Part shown: positions 42,278 to 51,326 of the stretch, piece after piece
Layout: each line of letters begins with the position of its first letter
Numbering within the stretch: position 1 is the stretch's first letter
DNA from: Methylorubrum aminovorans
GTDB lineage: Bacteria; Pseudomonadota; Alphaproteobacteria; Rhizobiales; Beijerinckiaceae
Reading direction: 5' to 3'
NCBI RefSeq assembly: GCF_022179725.1
Contig: NZ_BPRC01000023.1
Span: 1 to 64,000 of the forward strand
Length of the DNA: 64,000 nucleotides
Notes under the pieces: generated by a model
The model's input: the letters and a program-made list of their open reading frames with translations, nothing else
Databases searched by the model: none
Told to the model about the DNA's origin: nothing
Program-made: the position numbers and the translations under genes

Positions 42278-43803
42278 GGATGGATCTCGGAGTGGGCAAA
42301 GGATCGGCCGAGAGCTGGCTGCGGCCCGGGCTCACCTGCTGGCGGCAGGAGCAGGCGGGGCGCGCCGCGGTGCTGCATGACGGCGCGGCCTATTTCGCCG
42401 CCGCCCACGCGGCGCTTCTGAACGCGCGCCGCTCCATCACCCTGATCGGCTGGAGCTTCGACCCGCGCTCGCGCCTGTTGCCGGGAGATTCGCCCGATGC
42501 CGGCGAGACCCTGGCCGAGCTGCTGCGCCGCCTCAAGACGGCGCGGCCGGAACTCGCCATCCGCATCCTGATCTGGGACATGCCCTGGCCGATCTCGGCG
42601 GGCAACGACCACACGCCGGACAGCGTGCGCGCGAGCCTCGGCCCCGATATCGATTTCCGCATCGACGGCACGCTGCCCTTCGGCGCCTGCCAGCACCAGA
42701 AGATCCTGGTGATCGACGATGCGATCGCCTTCTGCGGCGGCAGCGATTTCGAGGTGAACCGCTGGGACACCCCCGCGCATCGCGACCGCGATCCCCGCCG
42801 ACGCCTGCCGTCGGGCGAGGACTACCCGCCGCGCCACGACGTGATGATGCTGGTCGATCGCTCCGCCGCCACCGCCCTGGCCGAACTGGCTCGCGAGCGC
42901 TGGCGCCGCGCCACCGGCGAAACCTTCCCCTTCGCCGATCCCGAGCCCGATCACGATCCCTGGCCCGGAACCCTGGCGCCGCACCTGACCGATGTGACGG
43001 TGGGCATCGCCCGCACCGATCCGCCGCTCGGCGGCCGTGCGGCGGTCACGGAGAGCGCCGCTCTGTATCTCGCCTCGATCCGTGCGGCGGAGCGCTTCAT
43101 CTATCTGGAGAACCAGTACCTCGCCTCGCCGGTGGTGGCGGAGGCGCTGGCCGCGCGCCTCGCCGAGCCGGACGGGCCGGAGATCGTGATCGTGCTGTCC
43201 GAGCGCAGCCCGAGCGGCTTCGACCGCCTGACCATGGACAGTGCCCGACGCGGCCTGATCCGCGGCTTGCGGCGCGCAGATCGCTTCGGCCGCCTGCGGA
43301 TCGTGGCGCCGCATACCGAGAAGCGCCGGCCGATCCTGGTTCACGCCAAGGTCGCGATCATCGACGAGCGCCTGCTCAGGATCGGCTCGACCAACCTCAA
43401 CAACCGCTCCTTCGGCTACGACACCGAGTGCGATCTGGCCGTGGAGGTGCCGACCGAAGACGGTGAGTCCCGCGCGGCGGTGCGGCGGCTGCTCGTGCGG
43501 CTGCTCGCCCATCACGGCGGCTGCCCGCCCGACGTGTTCGCGCAGGCCTTCGAGGCCCGCGGCTCCCTGCGGGCGGTGCTCGACGATCCCCGGCTGATGC
43601 CGAGCCCACGAGTCTGCCCGCTGGTCCCCTCCCGCCGCGGCCCCGTGGCCCGCCTCGTCGAGGCGTTCCATCTCGGGGACCCGGTGAGCCCCACCGATGC
43701 GTGGCGTCCGTGGCGGCGGCGGGCCCTTCTGCGCCGAGCCCGCGGGGCGGCCGTCTCGGAGGTCGAGGCAGCCTCCCGGCGCGGGGTTCTGGAGCCGTCC
43801 TGA
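42274..43803 (+). CDS. Phospholipase D / cardiolipin synthase-family protein
   Basis: 509 residues with two HKD motifs: HQKILVIDD (first, about 141) and HAKVAIIDE (second, about 362, followed by IGSTNLNNRS). The N-terminal half includes ITLIGWSFDPRSRLLP and the C-terminal half YLENQYLASPVVAEALA. There is no membrane segment, unlike cardiolipin synthases proper, so it may be a soluble or peripheral phosphatidyltransferase or a phospholipase D. It is translationally coupled to the VTT-domain membrane protein upstream. It is convergent with the asparaginase gene, 3 nt apart. Confidence 0.9.
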   Translation: MRMDLGVGKGSAESWLRPGLTCWRQEQAGRAAVLHDGAAYFAAAHAALLNARRSITLIGWSFDPRSRLLPGDSPDAGETLAELLRRLKTARPELAIRILIWDMPWPISAGNDHTPDSVRASLGPDIDFRIDGTLPFGACQHQKILVIDDAIAFCGGSDFEVNRWDTPAHRDRDPRRRLPSGEDYPPRHDVMMLVDRSAATALAELARERWRRATGETFPFADPEPDHDPWPGTLAPHLTDVTVGIARTDPPLGGRAAVTESAALYLASIRAAERFIYLENQYLASPVVAEALAARLAEPDGPEIVIVLSERSPSGFDRLTMDSARRGLIRGLRRADRFGRLRIVAPHTEKRRPILVHAKVAIIDERLLRIGSTNLNNRSFGYDTECDLAVEVPTEDGESRAAVRRLLVRLLAHHGGCPPDVFAQAFEARGSLRAVLDDPRLMPSPRVCPLVPSRRGPVARLVEAFHLGDPVSPTDAWRPWRRRALLRRARGAAVSEVEAASRRGVLEPS

Positions 43804-43806
43804 CGG

Positions 43807-44871
43807 CTACTTGTCGAACACGCGCTGGAGCGCCGCTTGGTCCTTGCGCGCGTCCTTGTCCGCGGGCAGGGCAAGCAGGGTGAGGATGCGCGCCTTGTCC
43901 GGCGTGAGGTCGCCCGCGAACACGGCGCCGGCCTTGCGCAGGGTGTTGCCGCCGCCCTTGAAGCCGTAGACCGGCAACGCGCGGCCATCCGCGACCTTGG
44001 TCGCCACGATGACCGGCACACCTTTGGCGATGACGTCGGCGATGGCGTCGTGCATCTCGGCATTGACGTTGCCCCAGCCATAGGCCTCGACCACGATCGC
44101 CTCGGCGCCGCTCTCGGCGGCGTGCCGCACCTGCGAGCCGTCCGCGCCGGCATACATCGCCACGAGATCGACCCGCGGCATCCGCTCCGGCAGCGGCAGG
44201 GTCTGGCGGCGCAGGGAGCGGCGGCCGAACACGACGCGATCCTCGTCCACGTAACCGAGGATGCCGGCCTCGCCCGAGTTGAAGGTCTCGACGTTGCTGG
44301 TGTGGGTCTTGCGCACCTCGCGCGCTGCGTTGATGTGGTGGTTGAGCGTCACCGTCACCCCCTGGCCGACCGCGCCCTCCGCCAGGATCTGGCGGGCGGC
44401 GTTGAGGAGGTTGCGCGGCCCGTCGGCATCCGCGTCGGAGGCGTTGCGTTGGGCGCCCACCAGCACCACCGGCTTGTCGCTCTTCAGGGTCAGGTCGAGG
44501 AAATAGGCGGTCTGGTCCAGGGTGTCGGTCCCGTGCAGGACGATCGCCCCACGGATGCCGGGATCGGCGAGCAGCGCGTCGATCCGGCGAGCCAGCGCCG
44601 GCCAGCGATCCGGGCCCATATAGTCGCTCGGCACGTTGCTGAACTCGGTGACCTCGATGGTGGCGATGTCCTTGAGCTTCGGCACCGCCGTGACGAGATC
44701 CGCGCCGGAGAGCGCCGGAACCGGCGCGTGGGTCGTCGGATCGAGCTTCATCGCGATGGTGCCACCGGTCGCGACCACGGCGATCCGCGGCGGTTCGGCG
44801 AGCGCCGGCCCGGCGAGTGCGATCAGGGCGGCGAGACCGAGGGCGGTCACGGGTCCGGTGGTCTTCGTCAT
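43807..44871 (-). CDS. Type II (periplasmic) L-asparaginase
   Basis: 354 residues. A signal peptide (MTKTTGPVTALGLAALIALAGPALAEP) marks it as exported. The two catalytic Thr motifs are present: VVATGGTIAM (first Thr) and VLHGTDTLDQTAYFLDL (second Thr with Asp). The conserved KSDKPVVLVGAQRNASDADADGP and the C-terminal interface complete the fold. It hydrolyses asparagine (and often glutamine) to acid and ammonia in the periplasm. The ATG at 44871 begins right at the signal peptide. No transporter or regulator is adjacent. Confidence 0.95.
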   Translation of the reverse strand: MTKTTGPVTALGLAALIALAGPALAEPPRIAVVATGGTIAMKLDPTTHAPVPALSGADLVTAVPKLKDIATIEVTEFSNVPSDYMGPDRWPALARRIDALLADPGIRGAIVLHGTDTLDQTAYFLDLTLKSDKPVVLVGAQRNASDADADGPRNLLNAARQILAEGAVGQGVTVTLNHHINAAREVRKTHTSNVETFNSGEAGILGYVDEDRVVFGRRSLRRQTLPLPERMPRVDLVAMYAGADGSQVRHAAESGAEAIVVEAYGWGNVNAEMHDAIADVIAKGVPVIVATKVADGRALPVYGFKGGGNTLRKAGAVFAGDLTPDKARILTLLALPADKDARKDQAALQRVFDK

Positions 44872-44947
44872 CACGCGCGTCCTCTCCCGTACACGGCCGG
44901 TCGTCGGGCCGGCCTGCGGGCGACCATGCTCGTGCGGGCGAAAACCC

Positions 44948-45703
44948 TCAACCCGGTCCGATCCGGATCTCCGCCAGAACCGGCAGGTGATCGGAGGCCT
45001 GCCGCGCCAGCGCGTTGTCCACCACCGCAATGCGCTCGACGGCGACGCGCTCGCTGACGAAGACATGGTCGATGCGCAGCAGAGGGAAGCGGCTCGGGAA
45101 GCTCGCCCCGCCGCGCCAGCGCCGTGCCCCGGTGAGACGCCGCGCATCGGTGAGGCGCCGGCTCAGCCGGCGATAGGCGCGCGACCAGCCCGTGGCGTTG
45201 AAATCACCGAGCAGCACCGTCGGCGCGCGGCAGGCGGGATCGCCGAGCCAGTCGGGCCCGAGCAGCGCCTCGGCCTGGGCGATGCGCTCCGCCCCGAGCA
45301 GCCCGAAATGGGTGGTGAGAACCTGAAGCGCGACATCACCCGCCGTCACCTCGACCCAGAGGGCACCGCGCGGCTCCAGGCCGGGGCGCTGCAGCAGGCC
45401 GGGCAGGGCGTCGGCGCGCTTGAGCCGCGAGGGCAGGTGGGTGAGCAGCGCGTCGCCGTAGCGCTCCTCCTCAATGTGCAGGGCCGGGTGGAAATGCGCG
45501 AACATGCCGACGAGCCGCGCGATCTCCTCCGCCTGATCGAGGCCGCCGGTGCGCGCGCGCCCGACATCGACCTCTTGGAGCGCGACGATGTCGGGCTCCA
45601 GGACAGCGATCACCTGCGCGACCCGCTTCGGCGCCACCCGCCCGTCGGTGCCGCGGCAGTGGCGGACATTGTAGGTGACAAGGCGCAGGCGCCGCGACGC
45701 CAC
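44948..45703 (-). CDS. Endonuclease/exonuclease/phosphatase (EEP) family protein
   Basis: About 251 residues. The EEP fold is seen in order: RLVTYNVRHCRG (Asn), IVALQEVDVG (Glu, metal ligand), TTHFGLLG, VLLGDFNATGW (Asp/Asn) and ASDHLPVLAEI (catalytic Asp-His). Related proteins are phosphodiesterases on lipids, nucleic acids or inositol phosphates. The GTG at 45703 (VASRRLRLVTYN) is chosen since the frame upstream is low-complexity; the true start could be somewhat further up. It is divergent from murQ and 76 nt downstream of the asparaginase start; the two run in the same direction. Substrate unknown. Confidence 0.85.
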   Translation of the reverse strand: MASRRLRLVTYNVRHCRGTDGRVAPKRVAQVIAVLEPDIVALQEVDVGRARTGGLDQAEEIARLVGMFAHFHPALHIEEERYGDALLTHLPSRLKRADALPGLLQRPGLEPRGALWVEVTAGDVALQVLTTHFGLLGAERIAQAEALLGPDWLGDPACRAPTVLLGDFNATGWSRAYRRLSRRLTDARRLTGARRWRGGASFPSRFPLLRIDHVFVSERVAVERIAVVDNALARQASDHLPVLAEIRIGPG

Positions 45704-46020
45704 CGAATTCGGCGCCTCCGCCGCGATCCGTGGCCGCTCCTCCGTCTGCCCTTCGATTGGCTCCCCGCGCACGCCCTCTCCCCCGGCCGATCCCTGCGCA
45801 TCCGTCTGCCAAGGACCGGAGAGGCGCGCCAACCGAACGCCGTGACCGGCCAACCGATCCCTGATCGCGGCACCGTCCGCGCCGCAAAACCGCGCCGACA
45901 GACGTTTTCCGAGCTCGGCGGAACCGCATCGGGGATGACCTCTTTCGAAAGGGCGAGGCGCACGGTGCGGCGAGAGCAGGAGCGGATGGACGTGATGCGG
46001 ACGAGAGAGGTGCGCGGGGC
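45704..46020. other. Divergent intergenic region (EEP / murQ)
   Basis: 317 bp that should contain the promoters of the EEP and murQ genes. I see no repeat or strong dyad and cannot pick -35/-10 boxes with confidence. The long open frame continuing upstream from the EEP gene has no coding character. Confidence 0.4.
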
Positions 46021-46908
46021 ATGAGGACCGAGGACGCCAGCGCCCGCTACGTCGATCTCGATGCCTGGGGCGGGCTCGATATCCTCCAGGCGCTCTGGGA
46101 GGGCCAGCTCGCGGCGGTCGCGGCGGTGGGGCCGGCCCTGCCGGCGATCGAGGCGGCGGCGCGGGCCGCCGAGCCGGGCCTGCGCGAGGGCGGGCGGCTG
46201 GTCTATGTCGGGGCCGGCACCTCGGCGCGGATCGGCGTGCAGGACGGAGCGGAATTGCCGCCGACCTTCGACTGGCCGGAGACGCAGCTCGGCTTCGCAA
46301 TCGCCGGCGGGGAGGGCGCCCTGCTGCGCGCCGTGGAGGATGCGGAGGATTCCGCCTCCGACGGGGCGACCTGGATCAGCCGTGCCGAGATCGGCCCGCG
46401 CGACGTTGTGATAGGGCTCGCCGCCAGCGGCTCGACGCCGTTCACCGTCGAGGCGCTGAAGGCGGCCCGCATCCTCGGCGCCGTCACCGTCGGCATCAGC
46501 AACAATCCCGAGGCGCCGATCCTGCGCGAGGCCGCCCACGGCATCCTCGCCGCGACTGGAGCAGAGGTGCTGGCGGGCTCCACCCGCATGAAGGCGGGCA
46601 CGGCGCAGAAGGTGATTCTCAACCTCTTCTCGACTCTGGTGATGATCCGGCTCGGCCGGGTCTATCGCGGGCGGATGGTGGCGATGCGGGCGACCAACCG
46701 GAAGCTGCGCGCCCGCGGCGTCGCCATGGTCTCCGAACTCGCCGGCTGTCCGGCGGAGACGGCCGCCGACGCGCTGACGCGGGCCGAGGGCGACATCAAG
46801 CGCGCGGTGCTGATCGCCGGAGGAATGAGCGTGATGCGGGCCGACGACCTGCTCAACCGCCACGACGGCAGCTTGCGCCGGGCACTTCGTGAAGTGGGGC
46901 GATCATGA
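46021..46908 (+). CDS. murQ: N-acetylmuramic acid 6-phosphate etherase
   Basis: 295 residues, SIS fold. Characteristic motifs are YVGAGTSARIGVQDGAELPPTFDWP (binding loop with the catalytic Glu), GLAASGSTPFTVEALKAARILGA, ISNNPEAPIL, EVLAGSTRMKAGTAQKVILNLFST and GGMSVMRADDLLNRHDGSLR. It cleaves the lactyl ether of MurNAc-6-P to give GlcNAc-6-P and D-lactate, a cytosolic step of peptidoglycan recycling. It is the first gene of an operon with nagB-II and nagA, which can take GlcNAc-6-P further to fructose-6-P. No MurNAc kinase or transporter is next to it. Confidence 0.95.
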   Translation: MRTEDASARYVDLDAWGGLDILQALWEGQLAAVAAVGPALPAIEAAARAAEPGLREGGRLVYVGAGTSARIGVQDGAELPPTFDWPETQLGFAIAGGEGALLRAVEDAEDSASDGATWISRAEIGPRDVVIGLAASGSTPFTVEALKAARILGAVTVGISNNPEAPILREAAHGILAATGAEVLAGSTRMKAGTAQKVILNLFSTLVMIRLGRVYRGRMVAMRATNRKLRARGVAMVSELAGCPAETAADALTRAEGDIKRAVLIAGGMSVMRADDLLNRHDGSLRRALREVGRS

Positions 46909-47930
46909 GTGCGACGACCTCGATGACGACCTTCATGGCGCGGGAGATCGCCGAGATTCCCGCTGCCGCCGAGGCGGTGCTGGCGGCGGGCGAGGCAGCC
47001 CGCATCGGCGCGCGGCTGAGGGCCGAGAGTTTCCCCTTCGTAGTGGTGTGCGGGCGGGGCAGTTCGGGCCATGCCGGCGTCCATCTGCGCTACCTGATCG
47101 AGACGCGGCTCGGCCTGCCGGTCTCGGCCGCCGCGCCCTCGGTGGTGACGGGCTATGCCCGCCCGCCGCAGGTCGCGGGTGCGCTCTTCGTCGTGGTCTC
47201 GCAATCGGGCCGCTCGCCCGATCTCGTCGCGGCGACGCAAGCCGCACGCGCGGGCGGCGCCATGACGCTCGCCCTCGTCAACGATCCCGACTCGCCGGCC
47301 GCGCAAGCCAGCGACCTCGTCCTGCCGATCCTCGCCGGGCCGGAGCAGGCGGTCGCCGCCACCAAGACGGTGACGAACTCAGCCATCGCGGGCGCAGCGC
47401 TCGTGGCCGCTTGGGCCGGCGATCGGGAGCTGGAACAGGGGCTTTCCGCCATGCCGGAGCGGCTCGGCCGAGCGCTCGCCCTCGACTGGTCGGCCTGGAG
47501 CGCCGATCTCGCGGAGGCGCCGACAGCCTTCGTCACCGGGCGCGGCCACAGCCTCGGCCCCTTGCGCGAGATCGCGCTCAAGCTCGCCGAGACCCTGCGC
47601 CTGCCGGCCCTCGGCTACTCGGCGGCGGAGCTGCGCCACGGCCCCCGCGCCTCCGTCTCGGCGGCGACGCCGGTCCTGGCCCTGCGCCAGGCCGACCCGC
47701 TGGCCGAGGGCGTGGACGACCTCGTGCGCGACCTGACCGCAGACGGCTTGCGGGTCCATGCCTGCGGCGGCCCCCTCGGCACGCTGCCCTGGATCGGCGA
47801 CGGCCATCCGGCCTGCGATCCCATCACCATGCTGGTGCCGGCCTACCGTGCCATCGAGGCGGAGGCCCGCCGCCGCGGCCTCGACCCGGACAAGCCAACC
47901 GGCCTCACCAAGGTGACGGAGACGCTGTGA
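46905..47930 (+). CDS. SIS-domain glucosamine-6-phosphate deaminase (NagB-II type)
   Basis: 341 residues made of two SIS domains without the glutaminase domain of GlmS. The first has VVCGRGSSGHAG, VVSQSGRSPDLVAAT and AATKTVTNSAIAGAAL; the second has FVTGRGHSLGPLREIALKLAET and ALGYSAAELRHGP (the conserved Glu and His of the isomerase core). Such GlmS-like proteins act as alternative GlcN-6-P deaminases (NagB-II, AgaS). Located between murQ and nagA, it completes GlcNAc-6-P to fructose-6-P and ammonia. The ATG overlaps the murQ stop. Its own stop is overlapped by an ATG at 47930, the probable original nagA start. Confidence 0.9.
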   Translation: MSATTSMTTFMAREIAEIPAAAEAVLAAGEAARIGARLRAESFPFVVVCGRGSSGHAGVHLRYLIETRLGLPVSAAAPSVVTGYARPPQVAGALFVVVSQSGRSPDLVAATQAARAGGAMTLALVNDPDSPAAQASDLVLPILAGPEQAVAATKTVTNSAIAGAALVAAWAGDRELEQGLSAMPERLGRALALDWSAWSADLAEAPTAFVTGRGHSLGPLREIALKLAETLRLPALGYSAAELRHGPRASVSAATPVLALRQADPLAEGVDDLVRDLTADGLRVHACGGPLGTLPWIGDGHPACDPITMLVPAYRAIEAEARRRGLDPDKPTGLTKVTETL

Positions 47931-47940
47931 TGAATCTGGC

Positions 47941-48044
47941 CTTCGACAAGGCGAGCCATTTCGCGGGTCCCCGGCAGAGCCCTGAGATCCCATCGGGGCG
48001 CTGCCCCGATACCCCGCCGAAGGGCTGATCCCTTTGGGATCTCA
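47941..48044 (+). repeat. Dispersed ~105-bp repeat, copy B
   Basis: It has the same block order as copy A: TTTCGCGGGTCC, CGGCAGAGCCCT, GGGGCGCTGCCCC (hairpin) and GATACCCCGCCGAAGGGCTG then ATCCCTTTGG. It lies between nagB-II and nagA, and its end provides the first codons of nagA as read here (TTG at 48034). An ATG at 47930, which overlaps the nagB-II stop, opens a 32-codon frame that ends inside the repeat at 48029. Confidence 0.85.
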
Positions 48045-49191
48045 GGATCATTGCGCCCTCGCCGCCGAGCGGGTCTTTGACGGCGAGCGGATGCTCGGCG
48101 ACCGCGTCGTCGTCCTGCGCGGCGGGCGGATCGCCGACGTCACCGCCGAACCGCCCGCCGGCGTGCCGCTCGTGCGGTTGCCGGCCGGCGCGGTCCTGGC
48201 GCCGGGCTTCATCGATTGTCAGGTCAATGGCGGCGGCGGGGTGCTGCTCAACGACGATTCGAGCGTCATCGGCATCGCCCGGATCGCGGCCGCCCACCGC
48301 AAAGGCGGCACCACTGCCCTGCTGCCCACCCTCATCACCGACACGCGGCCGGCGATCCGGGCGGCGATCGAGGGCGTCGCGGAAGCGATCGCGGCAGGCG
48401 TTCCCGGCATCCTCGGCATCCATCTCGAGGGGCCTTTCCTGAGCCCGCAGCGGATCGGCATCCACGATCCCGGCCGGCTCGCCACATTCGGCCCCGGCGA
48501 CGCCGAGCTTCTCACCGGCTTGGGGACGCGCGGCCTTACCCTGGTGACGCTGGCGCCCGAGCGGGTGCCGGCCGGCGCGGTGGCAGACCTCGTCGCCCGC
48601 GGCGCACGGGTCTGCGCCGGGCATACGGCGGATGCGGGTCCCGCGATCCGGGCGGCGGTGGCGGAGGGGCTCACCGGCTTCACCCATCTGTTCAACGCGA
48701 TGTCCCAGATCGGCCCGCGCGAGGCCGGCGCGGTGGGCGTCGCCCTCGCGGAAGAGGCGACGTTTGCCGGGATCATCGCCGACGGCCACCATGTCGGCGG
48801 CGACCAGCTTCGGCTGGCCCTGCGCCTCAAGGGGCGCGAGCGGCTGATGCTGGTGAGCGATGCCATGCCGCCCGTCGGCGACACCCGCGCGGACGCGTCC
48901 TTCACCTTGTTCGGGCGCCGCATCGTCCGAACCGGCGACCGCCTCACCGGCGAGGACGGCACCCTGGCGGGCGCGGCGATCACCATGGCCGAGGCCGTGC
49001 GTCACATGCGCACCCACGGCGGCGCCTCCCTCGAAGAGGCCCTGGCCATGGCCTCGCTCACCCCAGCCCGCTTCCTCGGGCTCGATGCCCGGCTCGGCCG
49101 GATCGCCCCCGGCTTTGCGGCCGATCTCGTCGCGCTCACCGCTGAGGGCGACGTGCTCGGCACCTGGATCGGTGGGCACCACGCCGCCTGA
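48034..49191 (+). CDS. nagA: N-acetylglucosamine-6-phosphate deacetylase (5' end altered by repeat)
   Basis: 385 residues from a TTG at 48034. It is an amidohydrolase with NagA features: APGFIDCQVNGGGG, LGIHLEGPFLSP (metal-binding Glu), CAGHTADAGP and THLFNAMSQ (His ligands), DGHHV, and VSDAMPPVG (catalytic Asp). It converts GlcNAc-6-P to GlcN-6-P, feeding NagB-II. The family core begins at about CALAAERVFDG. The few residues before it (MGSQDH) come from repeat copy B, and the probable original ATG (47930, coupled to nagB-II) is separated from the body by the repeat. Expression or the precise N-terminus may be affected, but all catalytic parts are present. Confidence 0.9.
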   Translation: MGSQDHCALAAERVFDGERMLGDRVVVLRGGRIADVTAEPPAGVPLVRLPAGAVLAPGFIDCQVNGGGGVLLNDDSSVIGIARIAAAHRKGGTTALLPTLITDTRPAIRAAIEGVAEAIAAGVPGILGIHLEGPFLSPQRIGIHDPGRLATFGPGDAELLTGLGTRGLTLVTLAPERVPAGAVADLVARGARVCAGHTADAGPAIRAAVAEGLTGFTHLFNAMSQIGPREAGAVGVALAEEATFAGIIADGHHVGGDQLRLALRLKGRERLMLVSDAMPPVGDTRADASFTLFGRRIVRTGDRLTGEDGTLAGAAITMAEAVRHMRTHGGASLEEALAMASLTPARFLGLDARLGRIAPGFAADLVALTAEGDVLGTWIGGHHAA

Positions 49192-49283
49192 GTCGACCTT
49201 CGCTCTGTCGTCGCCTGATGTCGCAGGGGCGAACCCTGCGCGTTGCGGGAACGTTGGCGCGGCGCCATTCGACGGAAGCGACC

Positions 49284-51164
49284 GTGCCGGACAGACCCAT
49301 CGCCGACTACGCCGTGATCGGCGATACCTGCACCACGGCCCTCATCGCCCGCGACGGTTCGCTCGACTGGCTGTGCTGGCCCCGGCACGACAGTCCGGCG
49401 GTGTTCCTGGCCCTGCTCGACAGCGAGCGCGGCGGCGCCTGCCGCCTCGTGCTCGAGGATCTGCGCGAGACCACCCGGCGATACCTGCCCGGCACCAACA
49501 TCCTCGAGACCACCTTCGTCACCGCCACCGGCCGGGCGGTGCTGACCGACTTCATGCCCTTGCATCCCCTCGAAACCGTGCCGGAGGAGGGGCCGGACGG
49601 CCGCGCCCAGGGCCAGGTGATGCGTCGCCTCGCCTGCGTGTCGGGCCGCATCGCCGGCCACTGGAATGTGAGCCCGAGCTTCGACTATGCCCGCGCCGCG
49701 ACCGAGGCCTCGGCGGAGAGTGAGACCTGTGTCCGCTTTCGCGGCGGCGGTGACGCGATCCGCACCGCCTGCACCCGGCCGCTCACCCTCCGCGAGGGCA
49801 TCGCTAAAGCCGAATTCGCGCTGACGGCCGGCGCCCGCGCCGACCTCGTGATCGCCCACGGCGAGGACGGGGCGGCGGGGGAGGGGGCGCCCGACGCGGT
49901 CGATGCCTCGCTCGCCGCCACGCGGGCCTATTGGCAGGAATGGTCGGGCCGCTGCACCTATGACGGGCCCTATCGCGAGACGGTGCTGCGCAGCGCGCTC
50001 ACCCTCAAGCTCCTGACTCACGGCCCCTCGGGCGGCATCGTCGCCGCCGCGACCGCCGGCCTGCCCGAGGCGGTGCCGGGCAACCGCAACTACGATTACC
50101 GCTATGTCTGGATGCGGGATGCGAGCTTCACCGTCACCGCCTTCGTCAACCTGGGCTATGACCGCGAGGCTGCCGAGTTCCTGCGCTTCCTGCGCGAAGC
50201 CGACGCCAGCCGGGGCCGCAACCTCCACCTGATGTACGCCCTCGGCGGCGAGGTGCCGCCGGAGGAGTGCCTCGACCACCTGCGCGGCTGGCGCGGCGTC
50301 ACGCCGGTCCGGATCGGCAACGCGGCGGCGGATCAGGAGCAGTACGACATCTACGGCGAATTCCTGGTGGCGCTGCACGGCTACCTGGAGGCGGTGGAAT
50401 ACGACCCGCCGGTCAAGGTCAACGACCACCTGCCCGAGGCGCTCGGGCACCTCACCGACCACATCCTGCGCGCCCGCCACGCCCCCGACCACGGCCTGTG
50501 GGAGATGCGGACGGAGAAGCGCCAGAGCCTGCACACCAAGGCGATGCTCTGGGTCGGCCTCGACCGCGCCGTGCAGATCGCCCGCTCCGATCCGAAGCAC
50601 CGGCTCGCCGACGCGGAAACGATCGCGCGGTGGGAGCAGGCCGCCGCCGAGATCCGCGCGGAGTACCACGCGCGCGGCTGGAATCCGTCACGCGGCGCCT
50701 ACACCATGGCCTACGGCGCGGACGACCTCGACGCAGCGGTGCTGCGCGCCGTGCTGTTCGACGCCTTCGACCCGGACGATCCGCGCGTCGCGCAAACCCT
50801 CGAACGCGTCGGCGCCGAACTCGGCGCGGGCGACCTGCTCTACCGCTACCGGATCGATGACGGCTTGGTCGGCGACGAGGCGACCTTCACCGCCTGCGCC
50901 TTCTGGCGGGTCGGCTGCCTTGCGCTCGCCGGGCGCAGCGGCGAGGCGACCGCCCTGTTCGAGCGGCTGTTGGCGCGGGGCAACGACCTCGACCTGTTCG
51001 CCGAGGAGATCGACGCGGAAACGGGCGAGCAGCGCGGGAACGTGCCCCAGGGCTTTACCCACATGGCGGTGATCAACCACGCCGTCCGCCTTGCCGCGGA
51101 CGAGAGCGGGACCCGCACCGACGAGCCGGATTGTCGGGCGGAGCCTGAGGTGGTCCCGGCGTGA
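49284..51164 (+). CDS. Glycoside hydrolase family 15 protein (trehalase/glucoamylase-like)
   Basis: 626 residues from GTG 49284, with GGAAG 6 nt upstream; an ATG at 49218 lacks a ribosome-binding site. It starts PIADYAVIGDTCTTALIARDGSLDWLCWPRHDSPAVF, the typical N-terminal beta-sandwich of bacterial GH15 proteins. The (alpha/alpha)6 barrel has NYDYRYVWMRDASFT, QEQYDIYGE (acid-catalyst region), GLWEMR, LVGDEATFTACAFW and the C-terminal GNVPQGFTHMAVINHA. Known activities include trehalase and glucoamylase. No signal peptide, so it is cytosolic. The stop TGA lies in the first unit of a 14-bp tandem array. Confidence 0.92.
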   Translation: MPDRPIADYAVIGDTCTTALIARDGSLDWLCWPRHDSPAVFLALLDSERGGACRLVLEDLRETTRRYLPGTNILETTFVTATGRAVLTDFMPLHPLETVPEEGPDGRAQGQVMRRLACVSGRIAGHWNVSPSFDYARAATEASAESETCVRFRGGGDAIRTACTRPLTLREGIAKAEFALTAGARADLVIAHGEDGAAGEGAPDAVDASLAATRAYWQEWSGRCTYDGPYRETVLRSALTLKLLTHGPSGGIVAAATAGLPEAVPGNRNYDYRYVWMRDASFTVTAFVNLGYDREAAEFLRFLREADASRGRNLHLMYALGGEVPPEECLDHLRGWRGVTPVRIGNAAADQEQYDIYGEFLVALHGYLEAVEYDPPVKVNDHLPEALGHLTDHILRARHAPDHGLWEMRTEKRQSLHTKAMLWVGLDRAVQIARSDPKHRLADAETIARWEQAAAEIRAEYHARGWNPSRGAYTMAYGADDLDAAVLRAVLFDAFDPDDPRVAQTLERVGAELGAGDLLYRYRIDDGLVGDEATFTACAFWRVGCLALAGRSGEATALFERLLARGNDLDLFAEEIDAETGEQRGNVPQGFTHMAVINHAVRLAADESGTRTDEPDCRAEPEVVPA

Positions 51165-51246
51165 CTTGGCCGGCGTGACTTGGCCGGCGTGACTTGGCCG
51201 GCGTGACTTGGCCGGCGTGACTTGGCCGGCGTGACTTGGCCGGCGC
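51156..51246 (+). repeat. 14-bp tandem array at the GH15 stop codon
   Basis: Six perfect units of CCGGCGTGACTTGG (51156-51239) and a partial seventh. The TGA stop of the GH15 gene is in unit 1, so added or lost units do not change the protein unless unit 1 is altered. Unit length is not a multiple of three. Confidence 0.9.
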
Positions 51247-51326
51247 GATCCGCGTCGATCGACACAAACCGGACCGATTGTCGGGTTAACCCTTCGTCCG
51301 AGGGGCGGCGATGCGGAGGCGATCCG

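Noticed and set aside
47930..48029. 32-codon frame MNLAFDKASHFAG... as a small protein
   Set aside because: All but the first few codons are repeat sequence. It is better explained as a disrupted nagA start.
51156..51246. 14-bp tandem array considered as a CRISPR fragment
   Set aside because: Units are contiguous without spacers and no cas gene is present.
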